A DNA stretch of 64,000 bases from NCBI RefSeq assembly GCF_007483685.1, contig NZ_VMKN01000001.1, forward strand, positions 1,476,393-1,540,392, in the 5' to 3' direction. Positions 31,059 to 38,448 of the stretch are shown one piece after another. The notes beneath the pieces are model-generated. The model was not told the DNA's origin, did not search any database, and saw only the letters and a program-made list of their open reading frames with translations. The DNA comes from Litoribacter populi (lineage in GTDB: Bacteria; Bacteroidota; Bacteroidia; Cytophagales; Cyclobacteriaceae). Position 1 is the stretch's first letter; each line of letters begins with the position of its first letter. A program made the translations under genes and the position numbers.

Positions 31059-33269
31059 TTAGTTGGCATGTTCAGAGATGAACTTGATTCTATAGACTCT
31101 TATCTCTTCCTCACCAAAATCCTCATCCTCTAGCTCTGCTAGTGCGTCTTTAATCTTGTCAGTCTCTGCAGACATGAAGTATTCATGAAGGACGTCCTCG
31201 CGTTCATCATCCATGATGTTTTGAATATAATAATTTATGTTGAGTTTGGTGCCACTGTAAATGATCTGTTCGATCTCCTGCAGCAATTCGCTCAAGCTTA
31301 TATTCAGGTTTGAGGCAATCTCGTCCAAATCGATTTTTCTGTCGATCTGTTGTATGATGGAGATTTTTACCTTAGACCTGGTTCCGGATGATTTCACTAC
31401 CACGTCTGAGGCAGTAATGATCTCGTTTTCCTCTACGTAGGTGTTGATTAGCTTCAGGAATGGTGCACCAAACTTGGTCACCTTGCCCATGCCAACACCG
31501 TTGATTTGCGCCAACTCCTCCCTTGTGGTAGGGTAGAGGGTGGCCATTTCCTCCAAGCTCGGATCTTGAAAGATTACGTATGGAGGAAGGTTTTTGCCCT
31601 TGGCTACTTTTTTCCTTTCGGCTTTGAGTAACTCAAACAGCTTTTCATCATATGCCTTGTTGGAGTTGTTTAGCTCTTCGGCTAGGTTGTCCTCCGCAAT
31701 TTGGTCAAAATCATGGTCCTTACTGAAAATTAGAGAGTAGGGGCTTTGGGCAAACTCTTCGCTTTTCTCGGAAAGCTTGATCACTCCATAATTCTCTATG
31801 TCTTTCTCCAGTAAGCCAAGGATCATTGACTGACGGATCACAGTTTTCCAGTGCTTTTCATCATGGTCTCGGCCTTTGCCATACACGGCCAATTGGTCAT
31901 GATTGTAACTTTCCATGTACTCGTTGGCTTCGCCTCGAAGTACATTTACCACATGTTCCAGACTAAACCGCTGTTTGGTTTCTTTAACCGCTTCAATGAC
32001 CTGCAGCACAGAGTCCATGGCCTCAAAAGTTTCTTTGGGCTTCTTGCAATTGTCACAGAAGCCGCAATCCTTCTCAAACCTTTCTCCGAAATAATGAAGT
32101 AACACTTTTCTTCGACAAACGCTGCTTTCGGCATATGCGGCCATTTCTTGCAGGAGCACTTTGGCATTTTCCCGCTCGTTGACAGGCTTATCCTTGTTGA
32201 ATTTTTCCAGCTTGATGATGTCATCATACTTGTAGAACATCATGCAATGTCCTTCCAGTCCATCCCTTCCTGCACGCCCAGTTTCTTGGTAGTAGCCCTC
32301 AAGGGATTTAGGTACATCATAATGCACAACATACCTAACATCAGGCTTGTCAATACCCATTCCAAAAGCAATGGTCGCCACGATCACGTCCATTTCTTCA
32401 TTCAAGAAGTCATCTTGGGTTTTTATCCTTAGGTTGGAATCCAGTCCGGCATGATAAGGAGCGGCGTTGATACCATTTACCTTAAGCAGTTCAGCGATTT
32501 CCTCTACCTTCTTACGGCTCAGACAATAGATTATGCCTGATTTGTTTTTGTGGGATTTGACATATTTGATGAGCTGCTTTTTGGTCTCATTCTTCACTTT
32601 TGGCATGACCTCATAGAAGAGGTTGGTGCGGTTAAATGATGACTTGAAAAGGTCAGCTTCCTCCATCTGAAGGTTTTTCTGTATGTCTTGCTGTACTTTT
32701 GGTGTCGCAGTGGCCGTAAGCGCAATTACGGGAAGGTTGTCGCCAATTTGAGCGATGATGCTTTTGATCTTTCGGTACTCAGGACGGAAGTCATGCCCCC
32801 ACTCGGAGATACAGTGAGCCTCATCAATGGCCACAAAACTAAGAGTGGCTTGCTTAAGGAAATTAACATTCTCTTCCTTGGTCAGGGACTCAGGTGCTAC
32901 ATAAAGCAGCTTGGCCCTACCAGCAAGGGTTTCCTTCTTGACTTTGTTGATTTCGGATTTACTTAGGGTAGAATTGAGAAAATAGGCGTCAATCCCAAAC
33001 GCGTTGAGTTGGTCCACCTGATTTTTCATCAAAGCAATCAAAGGTGAAATAACAATAGCCGTCCCCTCTTTGATCATTGCTGGCAACTGGTAACACAGTG
33101 ATTTGCCCGCCCCTGTAGGCATGATCACAAATGTGTTGTTACCTGCCAATATATTATCTACTATCCCCTCTTGGTTACCTCTAAATTGGTTAAAACCAAA
33201 GATTTTCTTTAGATTTTCTTTTACTGTTTTATCCACGCCTCTTTCTTTTTTTAATGATGTGTGGTCCAC
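31059..33269 (-). CDS. recQ: ATP-dependent DNA helicase RecQ
   Basis: A 736-residue RecQ helicase for recombination and stalled-fork repair. Walker A is MPTGAGKSLCYQLP, the DExH box is AIDEAHCISEWGHDFRP, and motif VI is YYQETGRAGRDGLEG. The RecQ zinc-binding cysteines are in 'CRRKVLLHYFG ... CGFCDNCKKP'. A winged helix and an HRDC domain (about 540-615) follow. The 120-residue C-terminus after HRDC, ending 'IRVYRIKFISEHAN', is acidic and longer than in E. coli RecQ (609 residues). The start is GTG at 33269; no ATG is available nearby. Confidence 0.93.
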   Translation of the reverse strand: MDHTSLKKERGVDKTVKENLKKIFGFNQFRGNQEGIVDNILAGNNTFVIMPTGAGKSLCYQLPAMIKEGTAIVISPLIALMKNQVDQLNAFGIDAYFLNSTLSKSEINKVKKETLAGRAKLLYVAPESLTKEENVNFLKQATLSFVAIDEAHCISEWGHDFRPEYRKIKSIIAQIGDNLPVIALTATATPKVQQDIQKNLQMEEADLFKSSFNRTNLFYEVMPKVKNETKKQLIKYVKSHKNKSGIIYCLSRKKVEEIAELLKVNGINAAPYHAGLDSNLRIKTQDDFLNEEMDVIVATIAFGMGIDKPDVRYVVHYDVPKSLEGYYQETGRAGRDGLEGHCMMFYKYDDIIKLEKFNKDKPVNERENAKVLLQEMAAYAESSVCRRKVLLHYFGERFEKDCGFCDNCKKPKETFEAMDSVLQVIEAVKETKQRFSLEHVVNVLRGEANEYMESYNHDQLAVYGKGRDHDEKHWKTVIRQSMILGLLEKDIENYGVIKLSEKSEEFAQSPYSLIFSKDHDFDQIAEDNLAEELNNSNKAYDEKLFELLKAERKKVAKGKNLPPYVIFQDPSLEEMATLYPTTREELAQINGVGMGKVTKFGAPFLKLINTYVEENEIITASDVVVKSSGTRSKVKISIIQQIDRKIDLDEIASNLNISLSELLQEIEQIIYSGTKLNINYYIQNIMDDEREDVLHEYFMSAETDKIKDALAELEDEDFGEEEIRVYRIKFISEHAN

Positions 33270-33299
33270 CCCTCATTAAACTTTAAAGGATTCTTTTTT

Positions 33300-33318
33300 T
33301 ACCTTTGTGACAAATTTA
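33300..33318. promoter_or_regulatory. back-to-back -7 boxes for recQ and kdsD
   Basis: TACCTTTG (33300-33307, plus) and TAAATTTG (33311-33318, minus) both match TAnnTTTG and lie only 3 bases apart in the 68-base divergent gap. Each sits 30-42 bases upstream of its gene's start codon. -33 boxes are not convincing. Confidence 0.5.
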
Positions 33319-33337
33319 ACAATTAACCGCGGTAAAA

Positions 33338-34306
33338 TTGAAGTTAATAAAAAATATTAGAAACAGCGCAATCAAGGTGCTCCTATCGGAGGCCGAAGCT
33401 TTACAAAATATAGCAGAAAACATCAACGGTGACTTTGAGGCCTGCGTGGAAGCTATCCTTGCCTCCAACGGCCGGGTGGTGATCACAGGCATAGGTAAAA
33501 GTGCCATTGTGGCTCAGAAGATCGTGGCCACGCTCAACTCCACCGGTACGCCCTCCCTTTTTATGCATGCCGCGGATGCAATCCATGGAGATTTGGGTAT
33601 GATTCAACGGGAAGATTTTGTAATTTGTATTTCCAAGAGTGGAAATACACCCGAGATAAAGGTGTTGGTACCATTATTGAAGAGGCTTGGATCGAAATTG
33701 ATAGCTTTAGTCAGCAATACGCAGAGTTACTTGGCCGAACATGCGGATTTTGTTTTGGATGCGACAATAAAAGAAGAGGCCTGCCCCAATAATCTTGCGC
33801 CTACCACTAGCACCACTGCCCATATGGCACTGGGGGATGCGCTTGCGGTATGTCTGTTGGAAGCTAAAGGGTTTACCAGCGAGGATTTTGCCAAATACCA
33901 TCCGGGAGGAGCCCTTGGCAAGCAACTCTATCTTACTGTGGCCGACGTGGTGCCTAAAAACACTATTCCCGTGGTGAGCCATGACGCAGCACTGCCGGAA
34001 ATCATCGTGGAGATCAGCAGTAAGCGACTTGGAGCTACAGCCGTCACAGGTGAAAACGGTCAGTTGCTCGGTATCATCACCGATGGAGACCTCAGGAGGA
34101 TGCTTCAAAACCACAGCGACATCACCAAAGTAAAGGCCGAAGACATCATGACGGTCAACCCTAAGGCAATCGACATTCAGGAATACGCCATTCGGGCATT
34201 GAACAGAATGAAAGAATATAATATAACTCAATTAGTGGCATTGGATAATGGAAATATCGCAGGATTTATCCATATTCATGATTTAATGAAAGAAGGAATT
34301 GTTTAA
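33338..34306 (+). CDS. kdsD: arabinose-5-phosphate isomerase (KpsF/GutQ family)
   Basis: A 322-residue protein with an N-terminal SIS sugar-isomerase domain (GRVVITGIGKSAIVAQKI, CISKSGNTPEIKVLVPLL, APTTSTTAHMALGDALA) and two C-terminal CBS domains (about residues 205-320). It converts ribulose-5-phosphate to arabinose-5-phosphate, the entry to KDO for lipopolysaccharide. The start codon appears to be TTG at 33338; no ATG exists before the conserved region. It is followed after 9 bases by manC, forming a surface-sugar operon. Confidence 0.9.
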   Translation: MKLIKNIRNSAIKVLLSEAEALQNIAENINGDFEACVEAILASNGRVVITGIGKSAIVAQKIVATLNSTGTPSLFMHAADAIHGDLGMIQREDFVICISKSGNTPEIKVLVPLLKRLGSKLIALVSNTQSYLAEHADFVLDATIKEEACPNNLAPTTSTTAHMALGDALAVCLLEAKGFTSEDFAKYHPGGALGKQLYLTVADVVPKNTIPVVSHDAALPEIIVEISSKRLGATAVTGENGQLLGIITDGDLRRMLQNHSDITKVKAEDIMTVNPKAIDIQEYAIRALNRMKEYNITQLVALDNGNIAGFIHIHDLMKEGIV

Positions 34307-34315
34307 TGTAAAACT

Positions 34316-35389
34316 ATGAATCAGAAACCCTATGTAGTGATTATGGCTGGAGGTATTGGCTCCAGGTTTTGGCCATATAGCAGAAATAACCATCCTAAGC
34401 AATTTTTAGATATTCTGGGTACGGGCCGAACTCTTTTGCAGATGACCTTCGACAGGTTCGTGCAAATCTCCGATCCGGATCGTTTTTTTGTGGTGACCAA
34501 CGAGAACTATTTTGACCTAGTAAAGGAACAGCTGCCCGAGATGCCGGAGGATCATATCCTTACCGAACCTATGAGGAGAAACACCGCGGCCTGTATTGCT
34601 TTTGCCAGCTATAAGATCAAAAAACTTGACCCCGAAGCTAGAGTGGTGGTGACTCCTGCAGACCACCTTATACTCAAAGATGAGAAATTCAAAGTAAGGG
34701 TACAGGATGCACTGGATGCTGCTGACGAAAATGAACGTCTAGTCACGATTGGTATCACACCTAACCGTCCTGAAACTGGCTACGGATACATTCAATTCAT
34801 GACTGAAACTAACGGGGTGGCCAAAAAAGTAAAAACCTTTACCGAAAAACCAAACCTTAACCTGGCGAAGACATTTGTGGAAAGCGGTGACTTTGTGTGG
34901 AATTCAGGAATGTTTGTTTGGAAAAACGAGAGCATTCTTAAAGCCTTTGAAAAGTATATGCCTGAGCTTGCTGAGGTGTTTGAGGAAGGTGAAAACTTCT
35001 TCTATACTGAAAAGGAACCTGAATTCATCAGACGGGCATACAGCTTGGTGAAAAACATCTCCATTGATTATGGGGTGATGGAAAAATCAGAGAATGTATT
35101 TGTGGTTTTGGGTGACTTTGGTTGGTCGGATCTAGGTTCTTGGATGAGCCTTCACGAGTTGCAGCCTCATGACAACCAAAACAACGTGGTGGAAGGAAAT
35201 GCCTTGCTTTATGATACAAGCAACAGCTTTGTGAAAGTAAATAACGATAAACTTGTGGTAGTACAGGGATTGGATAATTATTTGATCACTGAATCTGACA
35301 ATGTATTGTTGATTTGCAAATTGGATGCAGAGAAGAAATTCCGAGAGTTCGTTAGTGATGCCAAAAACAAAGGCGAAGAGTATGTTTAA
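34316..35389 (+). CDS. manC: mannose-1-phosphate guanylyltransferase
   Basis: A 357-residue nucleotidyltransferase that makes GDP-mannose from mannose-1-phosphate and GTP. The pyrophosphorylase signature is G-G-I-G-S-R-F-W-P-Y-S-R at about 12-23 (GxGxRxWPxSR). 'FTEKPNLNLAKTFVESG' and 'FVWNSGMFVWKN' are typical sugar-binding segments. It is the short form: the C-terminal phosphomannose isomerase domain of bifunctional ManC/AlgA is absent. It is co-transcribed with kdsD; the operon ends at a strong hairpin. Confidence 0.93.
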   Translation: MNQKPYVVIMAGGIGSRFWPYSRNNHPKQFLDILGTGRTLLQMTFDRFVQISDPDRFFVVTNENYFDLVKEQLPEMPEDHILTEPMRRNTAACIAFASYKIKKLDPEARVVVTPADHLILKDEKFKVRVQDALDAADENERLVTIGITPNRPETGYGYIQFMTETNGVAKKVKTFTEKPNLNLAKTFVESGDFVWNSGMFVWKNESILKAFEKYMPELAEVFEEGENFFYTEKEPEFIRRAYSLVKNISIDYGVMEKSENVFVVLGDFGWSDLGSWMSLHELQPHDNQNNVVEGNALLYDTSNSFVKVNNDKLVVVQGLDNYLITESDNVLLICKLDAEKKFREFVSDAKNKGEEYV

Positions 35390-35402
35390 ATATTTGAAGA
35401 TT

Positions 35403-35564
35403 TAACCGCTAAGGCTCAGAGGTATCAGACCAAAAATCTGGCTCAAATAATTAATAACTGCGAAGAAATAAGGGGAAGCAAAGAGTCGAGAGAAATAATG
35501 AAACCGCAGAGGCGCAGAGTATCAGAGAAAATTCTTTGGGTTCTCTACGCCTCTGCGGTTTTTT
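35403..35564. repeat. inverted-repeat element with terminator hairpin between manC and rlmB
   Basis: A perfect 14-bp stem, AAACCGCAGAGGCG (35501-35514) with CGCCTCTGCGGTTT (35548-35561), runs into T6 and would terminate manC. The reverse strand has the mirror hairpin but only a short T-run for rlmB. A decayed copy of one arm (AACCGCTAAGGCTCAGAGG) lies at 35403. Same family as 19097 and 21042. Confidence 0.85.
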
Positions 35565-35578
35565 CTAATTTTTCGCTA

Positions 35579-36358
35579 TTACTTAGCTTTTCGCTGTCTG
35601 ACGGCTTCGTAGATCAGGACGCCTGAGGCTACTGAGACGTTCAAACTTTCAATGTTGCCGGTCATCGGGATTCCTACAAACTCATCGCTGATGCCCATAA
35701 GCTCGTTGCTGATTCCATCTTCTTCCGAGCCCATGATCAGGCAGGTAGGGCCGGTGTAGTCAGCAGCATACATATCCCTTTCGGTTTTTTCTGTACAGCT
35801 GATCACGGTAAGTCCCATCTTCTTAAGGTCCTTCACGGTGTAATAAAGATTTTTTACACGGCAAATAGGCAAGAAGTTCAAAGCTCCTGCTGAGGTTTTC
35901 ACCGCATCAGAATTGATCTGGGCGCTGCCTTTTTCAGGGATCACGATGGCATGTACTCCGGCGCACTCGGCGGTCCGTGCGATGGCCCCAAAATTTCTCA
36001 CATCTGTAATTCTATCCAAAACCAGAATCAAAGGGGAAACGCCCTGTGAAAAACAAGTTTCGATTACATTATCCAGCGAGGCATATTCAATTGCTGATAC
36101 ATGGGCCACTACACCTTGGTGGTTTTTGCGCGTAATGCGGTTTAGTTTGGCTTCTGGAACCCTTACTACCGGTATTTTTTCTGCTTTAGCCAAGGCAAGC
36201 AATTCCTTGGTCAGGTCGTTGTTCTGTTCTTTGTTGACAAGGATTTTGTCTATATCCTTTAGGGCGTTGATGGCCTCAATGACGGCTCTGGTGCCGAAAA
36301 TGAAATCCTTCTCGTGTTCGCCTTTATTTATTAGAAAGCTATCTTTCCGCTTCTCCAT
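35579..36358 (-). CDS. rlmB: 23S rRNA (guanosine-2251-2'-O)-methyltransferase
   Basis: A 259-residue SPOUT methyltransferase. The N-terminal substrate-binding domain begins FIFGTRAVIEAINA. The trefoil-knot motifs are 'LILVLDRITDVRNFGAIART' (motif 1), 'LIMGSEEDGIS' (motif 2) and 'IESLNVSVASGVLIYEAVR' (motif 3). It 2'-O-methylates a guanosine in the 23S rRNA peptidyl-transferase loop, named by similarity to RlmB. Its start overlaps the end of the GWxTD gene by 28 bases, so the two form one operon. Confidence 0.92.
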   Translation of the reverse strand: MEKRKDSFLINKGEHEKDFIFGTRAVIEAINALKDIDKILVNKEQNNDLTKELLALAKAEKIPVVRVPEAKLNRITRKNHQGVVAHVSAIEYASLDNVIETCFSQGVSPLILVLDRITDVRNFGAIARTAECAGVHAIVIPEKGSAQINSDAVKTSAGALNFLPICRVKNLYYTVKDLKKMGLTVISCTEKTERDMYAADYTGPTCLIMGSEEDGISNELMGISDEFVGIPMTGNIESLNVSVASGVLIYEAVRQRKAK

Positions 36359-37578
36359 AGGGTGATTCGTTTAAACCATTCCGGCTGATAGGCCCTCGTA
36401 CGGTTCAGTTGGTAATAATTAGGGGTCAACACATTTTTGACCCGCGCAAAGGTAAAGTTTATTTTTGAATTTGAGTCCACTCCTCCGTAAACCCATACTT
36501 CACGGTCCACATTGAAGTACACCTCATCAGGCGGCCCCATCACGACGTAGACCATGCCGCGGTCGGTTTTCCAGCCTTCGCGAAAGTCTGTAAAGAGAAT
36601 GTTGGCAAATTCCACCTGGCGGAAATACTCTCTAATAAGGTTCTTGGAGATTTCCTCACTCTTAGTCATGTTGATCCAGTATTCATCTAATGCTTTTTTC
36701 TTGTCCTCAGCTTCTAATAGTTTTTCATGCTCCCTTCTAGTTGAAATATACACCACCATTTGTGTCATTTCATCCCAGTCGGCCACTTTTGGGAAAGTTT
36801 CCGCCACAGTTTTAATCAAGACACCCGCTGGTGCAGTGGTGTCGGACTGTATAAAATAGTAGCCAGTTTGGTCAAAGCTCTTTGGGACATTCTGTAGAAA
36901 AGGCTGCTCTTCGATCACGTCCACTTCCTTTTGTACTGGAGCTGGCTTGGTTTCCATTGGAGGTACCGGCACATTGAATTCCTGTGGATAATAAAAACTA
37001 AAAAGATTAATACCCTGGTTAGATTTGAATAACAGAGACTGCCCTCTGGTAAGGAATGACTGGTCAAAAGGGATGTTGTTGCTGAAATAGGCTCCCAATG
37101 ATGGAGTTTCAAAAATATAGGGACTGTGTAGATCTGCATGGTAAATGTACTCATCCCCCTGTCTGGTGTCTTTTGCCCAAAGGATCACATAAGCCTCATT
37201 TTGGCCCGCAGGCACCTCAACAGTCTCTTCAAAATAAAAATGTCTGTCGGTATCGTATCGCAGTTTCTCCCTAGTCAGAGGTACTATTTTTTCATCAGTG
37301 ATCTCTTCAGTAAAACTGTTGAGAATGGCGTAGGAAAAAAGGTAGTCTTCAAATTCAACGTTGTCCTCAATTTTTTCGATCGGCATCTGTATCAGAAAGC
37401 TGTTTTCTTGCTTTTTGATAGGGATAATTTTCAAATCTATGCGGGAGTACCGAGAATACCGGAGCGACTGATTGAGGTTTTGAAGTGTGGCCTGAGCAAA
37501 AGCAAATTGTGGAACAGACCAGAATACCAATAAAAGTAAAAGGGTTTGGATTGATTTTTGCAATTTTTGAAACTTCAT
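36331..37578 (-). CDS. GWxTD-domain exported protein
   Basis: A 415-residue protein with a signal peptide (LLLLLVFWSVPQFAFAQ, cleavage after about residue 29) and a C-terminal GWxTD domain near residues 330-366 with FREGWKTDRGMVYVVMGPPD and EVWVYGG. GWxTD proteins occur mainly in Bacteroidota and some other phyla, and their function is unknown. The middle (about 70-290) is a beta-rich region typical of these exported proteins. Operon partner of rlmB through a 28-base overlap. Confidence 0.85.
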   Translation of the reverse strand: MKFQKLQKSIQTLLLLLVFWSVPQFAFAQATLQNLNQSLRYSRYSRIDLKIIPIKKQENSFLIQMPIEKIEDNVEFEDYLFSYAILNSFTEEITDEKIVPLTREKLRYDTDRHFYFEETVEVPAGQNEAYVILWAKDTRQGDEYIYHADLHSPYIFETPSLGAYFSNNIPFDQSFLTRGQSLLFKSNQGINLFSFYYPQEFNVPVPPMETKPAPVQKEVDVIEEQPFLQNVPKSFDQTGYYFIQSDTTAPAGVLIKTVAETFPKVADWDEMTQMVVYISTRREHEKLLEAEDKKKALDEYWINMTKSEEISKNLIREYFRQVEFANILFTDFREGWKTDRGMVYVVMGPPDEVYFNVDREVWVYGGVDSNSKINFTFARVKNVLTPNYYQLNRTRAYQPEWFKRITLWRSGKIAF

Positions 37579-37598
37579 ATGTTATGAAAAATTAACCG

Positions 37599-37606
37599 TA
37601 TTTTTG
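37599..37606 (+). promoter_or_regulatory. candidate -7 box for the methyltransferase gene
   Basis: TATTTTTG matches TAnnTTTG and lies 21 bases before the ATG at 37628. Confidence 0.45.
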
Positions 37607-37627
37607 TTGAAATTAATAAAATTTTCT

Positions 37628-38407
37628 ATGGCTACCTATACAACGGAAATTACTTCAGATAAGTTGGTAAGTGACAATCCCATTCACCAACGCCTGTTGA
37701 AAGCATATATGGCAGCCATCCCTCACGTAAAAGGCGATTTATTGGAAGTTGGATGTGGAGAAGGAAGGGGGGTGGACGCACTTATTGATCAGGTAAAAAG
37801 CTTTCATGCTATTGATAAAAATGAGGAAATCATCGAAAAACTTAAAGGCAAATACCCAAAAGGTAAGTTTGAGATGATGAACATTCCACCGTTTGAAACT
37901 GTGGAAAGCAACAAATATGATTTTGTGGTTAGCTTTCAAGTAATTGAGCACATCAAGGATGATATGCTTTTCCTCAAGGAAATCTACAGAGTGCTAAAGC
38001 CGGGTGGATATGCTATCATTTCGACCCCAAATGTTCGCCATTCTCTGACTCGTAATCCATGGCACGAAAGAGAATATACGCCCAACCAACTTACCGATCT
38101 TTGTGATGGGATTTTTGACCATGTGGAAGCAAAGGGCATAGGCGGGAACGATAAGGTGTGGGAATACCATGAGGCAAACCGTGAATCAGTGAAAAAAATC
38201 ACCAGATTTGATGTTTTCGACCTTCAACACAGATTGCCAGCCTCTTGGTTGAGAAAACCATACGAGGTACTCAACAGGTTTAACCGCAAGAAGCTGCATA
38301 AGCAACAGGGGGATGCTGTGGAGGGAATCACATACAAGGATTACCTTGAAGTTGATAATCCCGAACAAGCACTCGATCTATTTTATTTCCTTCATAAGAA
38401 ACCATAA
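37628..38407 (+). CDS. class I SAM-dependent methyltransferase
   Basis: A 259-residue methyltransferase starting at MATYTTEITSD. Motif I is LLEVGCGEGRGVDALI (about 38-53), followed by the acidic loop AIDKN, 'VVSFQVIEHIKDD' (motif IV) and 'LKPGGYAIISTPN' (post-motif). This is the Methyltransf_11/23 pattern. The C-terminal 100 residues are less conserved and contain 'RKPYEVLNRFNRKKLHKQQ'. The substrate is unknown. The upstream ATG-less extension to 37604 is rejected because a promoter-like element lies across it. Single gene with a strong terminator. Confidence 0.85.
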   Translation: MATYTTEITSDKLVSDNPIHQRLLKAYMAAIPHVKGDLLEVGCGEGRGVDALIDQVKSFHAIDKNEEIIEKLKGKYPKGKFEMMNIPPFETVESNKYDFVVSFQVIEHIKDDMLFLKEIYRVLKPGGYAIISTPNVRHSLTRNPWHEREYTPNQLTDLCDGIFDHVEAKGIGGNDKVWEYHEANRESVKKITRFDVFDLQHRLPASWLRKPYEVLNRFNRKKLHKQQGDAVEGITYKDYLEVDNPEQALDLFYFLHKKP

Positions 38408-38448
38408 AAAAAAACGCTCCGCTTCAAAATCGAAGCGGAGCGTTTTTT
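38406..38448. terminator. strong bidirectional terminator
   Basis: AACGCTCCGCTTC (38413-38425) and GAAGCGGAGCGTT (38432-38444) form a perfect 13-bp stem with a 6-base loop, flanked by an A-run on the left and a T-run on the right. It terminates the methyltransferase gene and the convergent DUF2723 gene. Confidence 0.93.
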
